Origin: Hyphomicrobiales bacterium
GTDB lineage: Bacteria; Pseudomonadota; Alphaproteobacteria; Rhizobiales; Xanthobacteraceae
DNA length: 12,736 bases
Direction of reading: 5' to 3'
NCBI GenBank assembly: GCA_003133345.1
Contig: PKXB01000065.1
Coordinates: 8,287-21,022, forward strand
Every line of letters begins with the position of its first letter. Position 1 is the stretch's first letter. Position numbers and translations under genes: made by a program. This document shows positions 1-6,946 of the stretch, piece after piece. The notes under the pieces are model-generated. The model saw only the letters and a list, made by a program, of their open reading frames with translations. It did not search any database and was not told the DNA's origin.

Positions 1-167
1 GCGCCGTTGCGCGGGCCGACCTTCTTCTCATAGGTCTCGATCAGCAGGTCGAGCGCGGCCGGATCGACATAGCCCTTTTCGGTCAGCACGGTTTCCAGCG
101 CGCGCACGCGCAATTGGATTTCCGTGAGCTCGGAATGATCGTGGTCGTGGTGGTCGTGCCCGGACAT
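1..167 (-). CDS. nthA: Nitrile hydratase alpha subunit, N-terminal part (cut by window edge)
   Basis: Only the first 55 codons plus two bases are present; the gene continues beyond the left edge. The frame opens with a His/Asp-rich tail (residues 4-11, HDHHDHDH). It continues into [18 protein letters not shown] and then an [13 protein letters not shown] segment. That order (His-rich tail, 'RALE..L..KG.VDPAALD', 'GPRNGA') is typical of alpha subunits of rhizobial-type cobalt nitrile hydratase, which hydrates nitriles to amides in the cytoplasm. The cysteine cluster that binds the metal lies outside the window, so cobalt versus iron cannot be read here. The start at 167 is the ATG that opens this conserved N-terminus. 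Thiocyanate hydrolase gamma subunit is the nearest alternative family. The gene is divergent from the TRAP permease genes, with 47 bases between the two starts. Confidence 0.8.
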   Translation of the reverse strand, partial: MSGHDHHDHDHSELTEIQLRVRALETVLTEKGYVDPAALDLLIETYEKKVGPRNG

Positions 168-180
168 GGCCGTACTATAA

Positions 181-201
181 GCAAAAGACTTGGTCTTGTG
201 C
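181..201. promoter_or_regulatory. Imperfect palindrome between divergent nthA and dctQ starts; candidate operator
   Basis: Two 9-base arms (181-189 and 193-201) flank a 3-base centre, TTG. Eight of nine positions pair; the exception is 184 against 198. The element fills much of the 47-base gap between the nitrile hydratase start and the small TRAP permease start, so one dimeric regulator could control both. The symmetry is seen directly; the operator role is inference, and no regulator gene lies in the window. Confidence 0.35.
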
Positions 202-214
202 CATCATCGGAGCC

Positions 215-730
215 ATGCGTCTTGCTCCCATCAACGCCCTGGCCGACCGCATCGACCGTCTGACCACGGCGGTGGGGCGGGCGGTGGCGTGGCTGGCGCT
301 GGCGATCGTGCTGTTGCAGTTCGCCCTCGTGGTCGCGCGCTATTTGTTCGGGCTGGGCTCGATCTGGCTCACCGAAACCGTGATCTATGGCCACGCCACG
401 CTGTTCATGCTGGCGGCGGCCTGGACGCTGCGCGTCGGCGGCCATGTGCGGGTCGACGTGTTCTACGCAGAGGCTGGCCCACGCACGCGCGCCAAGATCG
501 ATCTCGCCGGCGCCGTGCTGCTGCTGTTGCCGTTCTCAGCTGTGCTGGTCTGGCTTAGCGTTCCCTACGCGGCGCGCTCCTGGGCGATTCTGGAGCGCTC
601 GCAGGAAACCAGCGGCCTGCCGCTGGTATTCGCGCTCAAGACGCTGATCCCGTTGTTCGCAGCTCTGATGGCGCTGCAAGGGATTGCTCAGGCGATCCGC
701 TCGCTGAGCGCGCTGGCGAGGCCGCGCTGA
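215..730 (+). CDS. dctQ: TRAP transporter small permease subunit (DctQ type)
   Basis: This 171-residue inner-membrane protein is the small permease of a tripartite ATP-independent periplasmic transporter, which imports organic acids on an ion gradient. Four hydrophobic segments can be seen at about 22-44, 55-73, 95-117 and 138-160. Between the second and third lies the family signature GGHVRVD (75-81), followed by YAEAGPRTRAKID. The segment SWAILERSQETSGLP (122-136) and the late LQG (154-156) resemble the branch annotated for mannitol/chloroaromatic-type TRAP systems (FcbT2-like). The ATG at 215 is chosen because it gives a short cytoplasmic N-terminus before the first helix. Its TGA stop shares one base with the ATG of the large permease, so the two are almost certainly co-translated. 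No DctP lies next to the pair. Confidence 0.88.
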   Translation: MRLAPINALADRIDRLTTAVGRAVAWLALAIVLLQFALVVARYLFGLGSIWLTETVIYGHATLFMLAAAWTLRVGGHVRVDVFYAEAGPRTRAKIDLAGAVLLLLPFSAVLVWLSVPYAARSWAILERSQETSGLPLVFALKTLIPLFAALMALQGIAQAIRSLSALARPR

Positions 731-2106
731 TGCCGCTCGCCGAACTCCTCGCCATCCTCATGGTCGCCGCGGTCATCGCGGCGCTGATGGCCGGCTATCC
801 GGTAGCGCTGACGCTGGCTGGCGTGTCGCTGATGTTCGCCGTGCTCGGACACATCCTCGGCGTCGGAGGATTGGCACTTCTAGGAGCATTACCGCAGCGC
901 ATTTACGGCATCATGACCAACGACGTTTTGCTGGCGATTCCACTTTTCATTTTCATGGGCGTGATGTTGGAGCGCTCTGATATTGCGGGAGATTTGCTCG
1001 AGCGCATGGGCCGCCTGTTCGGTTCGCTCCGCGGCGGCTTGGGATATTCGGTGGTGCTCGTCGGCGCGCTCTTGGCGGCTTCTACCGGCATCGTCGGCGC
1101 CACCGCGGTGACCATGGGCCTCATCATGCTGCCGGCGATGATGCGGCACGGCTACGATCCGCGCCTGGCCGCCGGCACGGTGGCGGCCTCGGCGACGTTG
1201 GCGCAGATCATCCCGCCCTCGACCGTGCTGGTGGTGCTCGGCGACCAGCTCAACAACGCCTACCAGGCGGCGCAGCTCGCGCAGGGAAAATTCGCGCCCA
1301 ACGTGATCTCGGTGAGCGACCTGTTCGCCGGCGCGATCGTCCCCGGCCTGCTGCTGGTCGGGCTTTATCTTTTGTATCTGATCGCGATGGCCGCGCTACG
1401 CCCGGCGAGTTGCCCGGCGGTCAGCGCGACGGCTGCGCCCGCGTCAACGGGCCTGCTCGAAGCCTTGCTCGCTCCCGTCGTGCTGATCGCCGCGGTGCTC
1501 GGCTCGATTCTCTACGGCGTGGCGACGCCGACCGAAGCGGCTTCGGTCGGTGCCGTCGGCGCCATTTTGCTGGCCGCGCGTAAGGCGCCCTTGCGCGGCC
1601 TGATGATGCCGGTGGTGGAAAAGACCACGCAGATCACCGCCATGATTTTTCTCATCTTGATCGGCGCCACGCTGTTCAGCCTGGTATTCCGCGCGCTTGG
1701 CGGCGACGACATGGTGCATCGCGCGCTCTCCAATTTGCCCGGTGGCGTCAACGGCGCGGTGCTGGCGGTGATGCTGGCGATGTTCCTGCTCGGCTTCGTG
1801 ATGGACGCTTTCGAGATCATCTTCGTGGTGGTGCCGATCGTGGCGCCGGCACTCTTGAAGATGCCGGGCATCGATCCGGTCTGGCTCGGCATCATGATGG
1901 CGGTGAACCTGCAGACCTCCTACATCCACCCGCCGCTCGGGCCGACGCTGTTCTATCTGCGCGGGGTGGCGCCGCCCGAGATCACCACGCGGCATATCTA
2001 TGTGGGCATTATTCCGTTCGTTCTGATCCAGATTGTGGCGCTGGTGGTGCTGTGGTTCCTGCCCGGGCTCGCGACCGCGTTGCCGCATGCGCTTTATGGG
2101 CGGTGA
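730..2106 (+). CDS. dctM: TRAP transporter large permease subunit (DctM type)
   Basis: This 458-residue multi-spanning inner-membrane protein is the transport subunit that works with DctQ. Family marks include the N-terminal VALTLAGVSLMF, IPLFIFMGVMLERS (70-83), ASTGIVGATAVTMG (117-130), the IIPPS loop (160-164) and GVATPTEAAS (263-272). Near the C-terminus is QTSYIHPPLGPTLFYLRGVAP (395-415). It is longer than the usual roughly 425 residues. The extra length lies in a polar insertion of about 25 residues after IIPPSTVLVVLG (about 171-195), and a linker around 222-242 may also contribute. That insertion is characteristic of the mannitol/chloroaromatic (FcbT3-like) branch, matching its DctQ partner. 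The start overlaps the dctQ stop by one base. The gene ends 13 bases before a convergent gene, with no obvious terminator. Substrate is unknown; an organic or aromatic carboxylate is the family-based guess. Confidence 0.92.
   Translation: MPLAELLAILMVAAVIAALMAGYPVALTLAGVSLMFAVLGHILGVGGLALLGALPQRIYGIMTNDVLLAIPLFIFMGVMLERSDIAGDLLERMGRLFGSLRGGLGYSVVLVGALLAASTGIVGATAVTMGLIMLPAMMRHGYDPRLAAGTVAASATLAQIIPPSTVLVVLGDQLNNAYQAAQLAQGKFAPNVISVSDLFAGAIVPGLLLVGLYLLYLIAMAALRPASCPAVSATAAPASTGLLEALLAPVVLIAAVLGSILYGVATPTEAASVGAVGAILLAARKAPLRGLMMPVVEKTTQITAMIFLILIGATLFSLVFRALGGDDMVHRALSNLPGGVNGAVLAVMLAMFLLGFVMDAFEIIFVVVPIVAPALLKMPGIDPVWLGIMMAVNLQTSYIHPPLGPTLFYLRGVAPPEITTRHIYVGIIPFVLIQIVALVVLWFLPGLATALPHALYGR
1528..1550. 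repeat. Perfect 10-bp inverted repeat inside dctM
   Basis: Arms 1528-1537 and 1541-1550 are exact reverse complements around a CGG centre. The repeat lies in the codons for the conserved TPTEAASVG motif, so it may simply follow from that motif plus GC-rich codon choice. It would form a strong mRNA hairpin within the coding region. Confidence 0.5.
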
Positions 2107-2119
2107 CGGTTGTCCGTAT

Positions 2120-2494
2120 TCAGCCCAGTACCGGCCAAAATCGCTCGACTAGAGCCCAGAGCCAGACCGCACCGGTGAGCAGCAGCGACAGAAAAATGGC
2201 AGCGGATCCCATGTCCTTGATGCGCTTGAGGGTCGGATCGTGATCGAGGGTGATACGATCGCTGAGCTTCTCAATCGCGGTATTGAGCAATTCGACAATG
2301 AGGATAAAGACCAGTGTGCCGATCAGCGCAAAGCGCTTGCCGACGTCTGCGGTCAGGACGAAGGCGAGCGGTACTCCGATCGCCAGCGCCACCAACTCCT
2401 CGCGGAACGCCTGTTCCGATTGCGTCGCTGCCACGAGGCCGTGCCAGCTGTTGATGGTCGCCCGCCAAAGTCGTTTCACGCCATCCGCCCCCAT
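2120..2494 (-). CDS. dgkA: Diacylglycerol kinase (prokaryotic DgkA type)
   Basis: This is a 124-residue integral membrane kinase that phosphorylates diacylglycerol to phosphatidic acid in membrane-lipid turnover. The alignment to E. coli DgkA is clear. An amphipathic N-terminal helix leads to the SEQAFREE segment with acidic residues near 28-33. The catalytic-region motif VELLNTAIEKLSDR (67-80) carries Glu68, Asn71 and Glu75, and KDMGSAA follows at 93-99. Three hydrophobic segments lie near 35-50, 56-72 and 97-116. Length matches the family (about 120). The frame can be opened three bases upstream at a TTG (2497), but the adjacent ATG at 2494 is the better start. The gene converges on dctM and is divergent from the SDR gene, 85 bases away, so it is probably transcribed alone. 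Confidence 0.93.
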   Translation of the reverse strand: MGADGVKRLWRATINSWHGLVAATQSEQAFREELVALAIGVPLAFVLTADVGKRFALIGTLVFILIVELLNTAIEKLSDRITLDHDPTLKRIKDMGSAAIFLSLLLTGAVWLWALVERFWPVLG

Positions 2495-2579
2495 CAACGG
2501 CCTGCCCGGCGCAAACTACGCGGGCTCTTTTTGCTAGTCTATTCCATATCGTCGCACCGGATGTGTATAAGGACTTTGC

Positions 2580-3359
2580 ATGAAAGCCGTCGATCTCTTC
2601 AGCCTGAAAGGCCGCGTGGCGCTGGTGACCGGCGCCTCCAGCGGCCTGGGTATGCAATTTGCCAAGGCGCTCGCCGATAACGGCGCGGCCGTCGCGCTGG
2701 TGGCGCGGCGGGCCGACCGGCTGGCGGACATAAAGAAGGCGATCGAAGCCGCCGGCGGCCGCGCCGTCGCGATCGAGGCCGACGTCACCGACCGCGCCGC
2801 CATGCTGCGCGCCTTCGATGCCACTGAGGCAGCCTTCGGCACCGTCACCATCCTAGTCAACAATGCCGGCATCGCGCAGTCCAGCAAGCGCGCGATCGAG
2901 GTGACGGCGGAGGAATGGCGCAAGGTGCTGAGCGTCGACCTCGATGCGGTCTTCTACAATGCGCAGGAGGCCGCGCGCCGCATGCTGGCGGCCAAGCAGC
3001 CGGGCGCCATCGTCAACATCGCCTCGGTGCTGGGCTTCGGCGTTTCCAAGGGCGTCGCGGCCTACGCTACCGCCAAGGCCGCCGTGGTGCAGGTCACCAA
3101 GGCGCTGGCGGTCGAGCTGGCGTTCAAGGGCGTGCGCGTCAACGCCATCGCGCCGGGCTGGTTCGTCACCGAGATCAACGACAAATTTCTCGCCGGCGAG
3201 GCGGGCGAGGCGCTCAAGCGCGCGATTCCGGCCGGCCGCTTCGGCAAGGACGGCGATCTCGACGGCGCGCTGCTCTTGCTCGCCTCCGACGCCGGCAGCT
3301 ACATCACCGGCGCCACCATCGTGGTCGATGGCGGGCAGGTGGTGATGATTACAGGGTAA
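2580..3359 (+). CDS. Short-chain dehydrogenase/reductase (classical SDR)
   Basis: This 259-residue soluble oxidoreductase would interconvert a hydroxyl and a carbonyl group using NAD(P)H. The Rossmann glycine motif TGASSGLG is at 17-24, NNAG at 94-97, and the catalytic Ser149, Tyr162 and Lys166 (YATAK) have the normal 13-residue Ser-Tyr spacing. Arg43-Arg44 after the second strand (VARR) favour NADP(H). The fourth tetrad position, usually Asn, reads Asp120 (SVDLDAVF). The C-terminal ITGATIVVDGGQ is standard. The ATG at 2580 has an AAGGA ribosome site seven bases upstream. The acyl-CoA dehydrogenase gene follows after 11 bases, so the pair probably forms an operon; a 3-hydroxyacyl-CoA or related hydroxy-acid substrate would fit. 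The exact substrate cannot be read from the sequence. Confidence 0.92.
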   Translation: MKAVDLFSLKGRVALVTGASSGLGMQFAKALADNGAAVALVARRADRLADIKKAIEAAGGRAVAIEADVTDRAAMLRAFDATEAAFGTVTILVNNAGIAQSSKRAIEVTAEEWRKVLSVDLDAVFYNAQEAARRMLAAKQPGAIVNIASVLGFGVSKGVAAYATAKAAVVQVTKALAVELAFKGVRVNAIAPGWFVTEINDKFLAGEAGEALKRAIPAGRFGKDGDLDGALLLLASDAGSYITGATIVVDGGQVVMITG

Positions 3360-3370
3360 GGGACCGCGCC

Positions 3371-4567
3371 ATGGACTTCACGCTTTCTCCCGAGATCGAG
3401 GCCATCCGCCTGCGCGTGCGCGCATTTGTTGAGGAGCACGTGCTGCCGCTTGAATCCGATCCGGCCAATTTTGCCGACCACGAGAACATCCCCGCGGCGC
3501 GGCTTGAGCCCGTGCGCGAGAAAGCCAAAAAAGCCGGCCTGTGGGCGCCGCAGGCGCCCAAGGAATACGGCGGCATGGGGCTGCCAATCGTTGCCTGGGC
3601 GGCGATCTACGAGGAGGCGGCGCGCTCGATCTTCGGTCCGCTCGCGATCCATTGCATGGCGCCCGACGACGGCAACATGAATCTGCTGGCGCGCGCCGGC
3701 ACGCCCGCGCAGAAGGACAGATGGCTCAAGCCCATCGTCGACGGCAAGGTGCGCTCGGCCTTCGCCATGACCGAGCCGCATCCCGGCTCAGGCTCCGATC
3801 CCGGCATGATGCTGACGCGCGCCGTGAAGAAGGGCGACCGCTATATCGTCACCGGGCACAAATGGTTCATCACCGGCGCCGAAGGCGCCGCGCATTTCAT
3901 CCTGATGGCGCGCACTTCGGACGAGCCGCGCCGCGGCTTGACCGCGTTCCTCTATCACAAGGATCAGCCCGGCTGGCGCATCCTGCGCCGCATCCCGATC
4001 ATGGGGCCGCACGAGCATGGCGGTCATTGCGAGATCGAATATGACGGGCTGGAAATTCCCGAAGAAAATATCCTGCTCAAAGTCGGCGACGGCTTGCGCG
4101 TCACGCAAATCCGGCTCGGGCCGGCGCGGCTGACGCACTGCATGCGCTGGCTTGGTTTTGCCAAGCGCTGCATGGAGATCGCGCAAGAATATGTCGGACG
4201 GCGCGACGCCTTCGGCAGCAAGCTCGCCAGCCGCGAGGGCATTCAGATCAAGCTCGGCGAAGTGGCACACCAGATCGCGATCGGCCGCCTGCTCACCATG
4301 CACGCGGCCTGGAAGCTCGACCAGGGCGACCGCGCGCGCAAGGAAGTCTCGATGGCGAAGGTGCAGGTCGCCGACACGCTGCACCAGGCCGCCGACGTGG
4401 CGATCCAGCTCAACGGCGCGCGCGGCTATTCCAAGGACACTATCCTGGAATGGATCTACCGCTACGGCCGCTCGGCGCGGCTGGTCGACGGCGCCTCGGA
4501 AGTGCACAAGATGGTGCTCGCCCGCTTCATGCGCGAAGAGGGCCGCGATTTCTGGAAGTGGGGGTAA
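3371..4567 (+). CDS. Acyl-CoA dehydrogenase family flavoprotein
   Basis: This 398-residue FAD enzyme would introduce an alpha-beta double bond into an acyl-CoA and pass electrons to electron-transfer flavoprotein. The helical N-terminal domain (about 1-125) contains PKEYGGMGL (63-71). The flavin/substrate segment FAMTEPHPGSGSD is at 131-143 and KWFITGAEGAAHF at 164-176. The C-terminal helical domain carries RRDAFGSKLASREGIQ (277-292) and QLNGARGYSKD (346-356). At the place of the usual catalytic Glu near the C-terminus there is Asp373, in VDGASEVHK. This is the arrangement of the ACAD10/ACAD11-like branch ('DG..EVH'). The frame is open far upstream through the SDR gene, but the ATG at 3371 gives the family N-terminus and has an AAGGGA ribosome site just upstream. 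Its stop abuts the convergent M24-like gene. Confidence 0.92.
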   Translation: MDFTLSPEIEAIRLRVRAFVEEHVLPLESDPANFADHENIPAARLEPVREKAKKAGLWAPQAPKEYGGMGLPIVAWAAIYEEAARSIFGPLAIHCMAPDDGNMNLLARAGTPAQKDRWLKPIVDGKVRSAFAMTEPHPGSGSDPGMMLTRAVKKGDRYIVTGHKWFITGAEGAAHFILMARTSDEPRRGLTAFLYHKDQPGWRILRRIPIMGPHEHGGHCEIEYDGLEIPEENILLKVGDGLRVTQIRLGPARLTHCMRWLGFAKRCMEIAQEYVGRRDAFGSKLASREGIQIKLGEVAHQIAIGRLLTMHAAWKLDQGDRARKEVSMAKVQVADTLHQAADVAIQLNGARGYSKDTILEWIYRYGRSARLVDGASEVHKMVLARFMREEGRDFWKWG

Positions 4568-5872
4568 TCAGCCCCTCGCGACCGCGATCTCCAGTGGGAA
4601 GTCGTCAACGACCTCGTGCCCGCTGCTGGTGACGATGTAGGTGTGGCCGAGGAAAATGCCGAAAAGACCGTCTGGCGTGATCGGATTGGGTTCCGCCATG
4701 ATCACCATGCCGGGCTTCAGTACCTCCTCGAATTTTTCGGCGGAGACGTGCTCGGCGACGACGTGCGGCTTATCGGTGACGAGATCGATGCCGTGGCATT
4801 GGGTCGGCCGCGATTGGTAGCCGTTATCGCGGAAGAATTTGCTCGCGGCGCGCATGGCTTCCACCGGCTTGCCCGGCGCGATCTCGGCAACGATGCGCCG
4901 ATAACCGGGCAGCGTGATGTCGTTCCAGAAGTTTTTCACCATGTCATTGGGCTCGCCCACGCAGATGGGTGAGCCGATCTGCGCCGTGTAGCCGCGATAG
5001 CCGGCGGCCAGCTCCATATTGATGATGTCGCCCTTTTGCAGCACGCGGCCGGAGGGGCGCGGGTTGCCGAAAATCATCGTCGGGTTCGCCATCGGCGTCG
5101 AGCCGATGATCAGAAAGTCGATATCGCCGTTGCCCTCGAGGATGGCGGCGCCCGCCGCTGCGCGGAGCTCGTACTCTTTCACCCCGGGACGAGCCCGCGC
5201 CACCATCGCATCCATGGCCTTTTGGCACAGCACACCGGCCTTGCGGACGCAGTCGAGTTCCTCGGCGCTATGAATCGACAGCAGCTCGTGCAAAAAGCCC
5301 TTGGTGAATACCAGCTCCGCGTCCGGCAGATTGTCGCGCAGCACGTTGTATTGGTTCACCGGGAGATAATCGCCGTGCCGCGGATCGATCTCCATGAGGC
5401 CTACGCGGCCGCGCTCGAGTTTGAGTTCGCGGATGCGCTCGACCATGATATCGGCATAGCGGCCGCTGCGGCTGTGGCGGACGTCTTTGACCGTCACCTC
5501 GACCTGGCGGCGCACGGCTTCGGCGTGCGTGCCGCCCATGGAATAGATCAACGTGGGCTTACCTTCGAGCGGGACCAGCACGTAGCTCGAAAGCGCGTGC
5601 CATTCCCAATGGCCGGTCAGCCACAGCATCCCGCCGCCAAAGCTCCAATGGCTGGGACCACCGGGGACGATCAGCACGTCGAGTTTGTGCTCGCGCATTT
5701 TCTCCCGTAACGCACGATAGCGGCGGTCGTATTCGGCCTTCGAAAACTGCTCCCACACGGCATCGCGATAATAGGGCGTGTCGCGCATATTGGCGAAGGG
5801 CAGCGACTGGTCGAGCTTCGTTCGCACGACGTCCCACGGCTGCGGGCCGATACGGTGCGGACTGATGGTCAT
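4568..5872 (-). CDS. M24 family (aminopeptidase P/creatinase-like) protein with degraded metal site
   Basis: This 434-residue protein has the two-domain layout of the M24 'pita-bread' family. The N-terminal creatinase-like domain runs from about 46 to 200, with a W-rich SHWSFGGGMLWLTGHWEW stretch (74-91). The C-terminal catalytic fold runs from about 205 to 430. In aminopeptidase P, five residues (Asp, Asp, His, Glu, Glu) bind two metals. Here the first two positions read Glu287 (GDIINMEL) and Gln298 (YTAQIG), with the correct spacing of 11. His360 (CHGIDL) and Glu394 (MAEPNP) are kept. The last Glu position reads Gly409 (LGHT). It is therefore unlikely to be an ordinary proline peptidase; creatinase and DddP show that this fold can do other chemistry. 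There is no signal peptide. It lies 92 bases downstream of the Bug gene on the same strand and may share its transcript. Confidence 0.85.
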   Translation of the reverse strand: MTISPHRIGPQPWDVVRTKLDQSLPFANMRDTPYYRDAVWEQFSKAEYDRRYRALREKMREHKLDVLIVPGGPSHWSFGGGMLWLTGHWEWHALSSYVLVPLEGKPTLIYSMGGTHAEAVRRQVEVTVKDVRHSRSGRYADIMVERIRELKLERGRVGLMEIDPRHGDYLPVNQYNVLRDNLPDAELVFTKGFLHELLSIHSAEELDCVRKAGVLCQKAMDAMVARARPGVKEYELRAAAGAAILEGNGDIDFLIIGSTPMANPTMIFGNPRPSGRVLQKGDIINMELAAGYRGYTAQIGSPICVGEPNDMVKNFWNDITLPGYRRIVAEIAPGKPVEAMRAASKFFRDNGYQSRPTQCHGIDLVTDKPHVVAEHVSAEKFEEVLKPGMVIMAEPNPITPDGLFGIFLGHTYIVTSSGHEVVDDFPLEIAVARG

Positions 5873-5934
5873 TGGGAGTGTTTCTCAGCGTTGTAGACGA
5901 TCATGCTCTGCGCGAGCGGAACATCGCTATCCAC

Positions 5935-5959
5935 GGCCGATCGGACCGAACCGTCGGCC
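5935..5959. repeat. Short inverted repeat between Bug gene stop and M24-like start
   Basis: Six-base arms GGCCGA (5935-5940) and TCGGCC (5954-5959) surround a 13-base loop, beginning just after the Bug receptor stop when read on the minus strand. No T-run follows, so a rho-independent terminator is not supported. It could be a weak attenuating or mRNA-end structure, or chance in GC-rich DNA. Confidence 0.2.
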
Positions 5960-5964
5960 CCGGC

Positions 5965-6936
5965 TTAGTCGACCGGTTTAATATCGGCATCTTTGGCGAG
6001 CTGCACCGTCGCGGTGAGATCGTCTTTGAAGAATTTCGCAAATTCCTCGGAACTGATCTGCGCCGGCTCGACGCCGAGCTTGGCCAGTCTTTCCTGCACG
6101 GCAGGGACCTTCAACGCTTGTTCGGTCACGTCGTGCAGTTTTTTCACGACGTCGGGCGGGGTCTTTGCCGGCGCCGATAGTCCGTTCCAGAAGCGGAACA
6201 CGGCGTTCGGATAGCCGGCTTCAACGACCGAGGGCGTATCAGGAAGCACCGACACGCGCTTGGGCGAGCTTACGACAAGGATGGTGAGCTTATCGCTGTG
6301 GAGCGCGGATGCCGCCGCCGCCAGCGGAATGAAATAGAAGTCGACATTCCCGTTCATCACCTGCACCAGCCCGCCTTCCTTGAACGGTACATGGCGCACG
6401 TCGATCTTGGCAGCCAGCCGGAACCGCTCGGCGGCCATATGCGAGGAGGAGCCGATGCCGGCGGACGCAAACGTCAGCGTGCCGGGTTTCGCCTTGGCGG
6501 CGGCGACGAGGTCGGCCACGGTCTTGAAACCGCTCTTGGCGGACGCGACCAGAATGTTCGGCGAGGTGCCGAGCAAGACCACTGGCACAAAATCTTTGAC
6601 CGGGTCATACGGCAGCTTGCTGTGCAGCACGATTTCAGTGGCCATCGACGACGAACTGGTCACCAGTGTGTAGCCATCGGGGTCGGACCGGGCCACCGAG
6701 CCGAATCCGACCGCCCCGCCGGCGCCGGGCTTCAATTCGATGACCATTGGCTGGCCGATCAGTTGCGAGACCTGATCGAGGACCACACGGGTCACGGTGT
6801 CCGAGGCGCTTCCGGCCGGGTACGGGCTGATCACGCGGATGGGTCTATTCGGATACTGCTGCGCATTCGCGGATGCGGCTGCAGCGATAAAAGTTGCGGC
6901 CAGGGCGGCACGGCACAGCGCACGGACATTGATCAT
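5965..6936 (-). CDS. Bug/TctC-type periplasmic solute receptor
   Basis: This 323-residue periplasmic binding protein belongs to the tripartite tricarboxylate transporter receptor (Bug) family, which binds carboxylates and related small molecules. A signal peptide is visible: Arg-containing start, hydrophobic core AALAATFIAAAASA and a cleavage site after ANA near residue 25. The mature protein opens with YPNRPIRVISPYPAGSASD, the family hallmark. The PGAGGAVGFGSVARSDPDGYT segment, ASAGIGSSSHMAAE and VPFKEGG follow. An upstream TTG at 6969 would extend the frame by 11 residues, but the ATG at 6936 has an AGGGGTG ribosome site and gives a normal signal peptide. It starts 10 bases after the aldolase-like stop, so the two are an operon. 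No TctA/TctB membrane subunits are near, as is common for this receptor family. Confidence 0.93.
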   Translation of the reverse strand: MINVRALCRAALAATFIAAAASANAQQYPNRPIRVISPYPAGSASDTVTRVVLDQVSQLIGQPMVIELKPGAGGAVGFGSVARSDPDGYTLVTSSSSMATEIVLHSKLPYDPVKDFVPVVLLGTSPNILVASAKSGFKTVADLVAAAKAKPGTLTFASAGIGSSSHMAAERFRLAAKIDVRHVPFKEGGLVQVMNGNVDFYFIPLAAAASALHSDKLTILVVSSPKRVSVLPDTPSVVEAGYPNAVFRFWNGLSAPAKTPPDVVKKLHDVTEQALKVPAVQERLAKLGVEPAQISSEEFAKFFKDDLTATVQLAKDADIKPVD

Positions 6937-6946
6937 GTGAACACCC

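Noticed and set aside
1444..2088. 214-codon minus-strand open frame opposite dctM
   Set aside because: It is an antisense shadow with His/Arg/Gln-rich composition and no start signal or domain.
2561..2572. TATAAG as a -10 box for the SDR gene
   Set aside because: It overlaps the AAGGA ribosome site and sits about ten bases before the ATG, with no matching -35 box upstream.
2915..3370. In-frame extension of the acyl-CoA dehydrogenase frame upstream to 2915
   Set aside because: It runs through the SDR gene in another frame with Arg/Gly-rich shadow sequence. The ATG at 3371 has a ribosome site and the family N-terminus.
5036..5710. 224-codon plus-strand open frame opposite the M24-like gene
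   Set aside because: It lies wholly antisense to a well-supported gene and shows no domain features.
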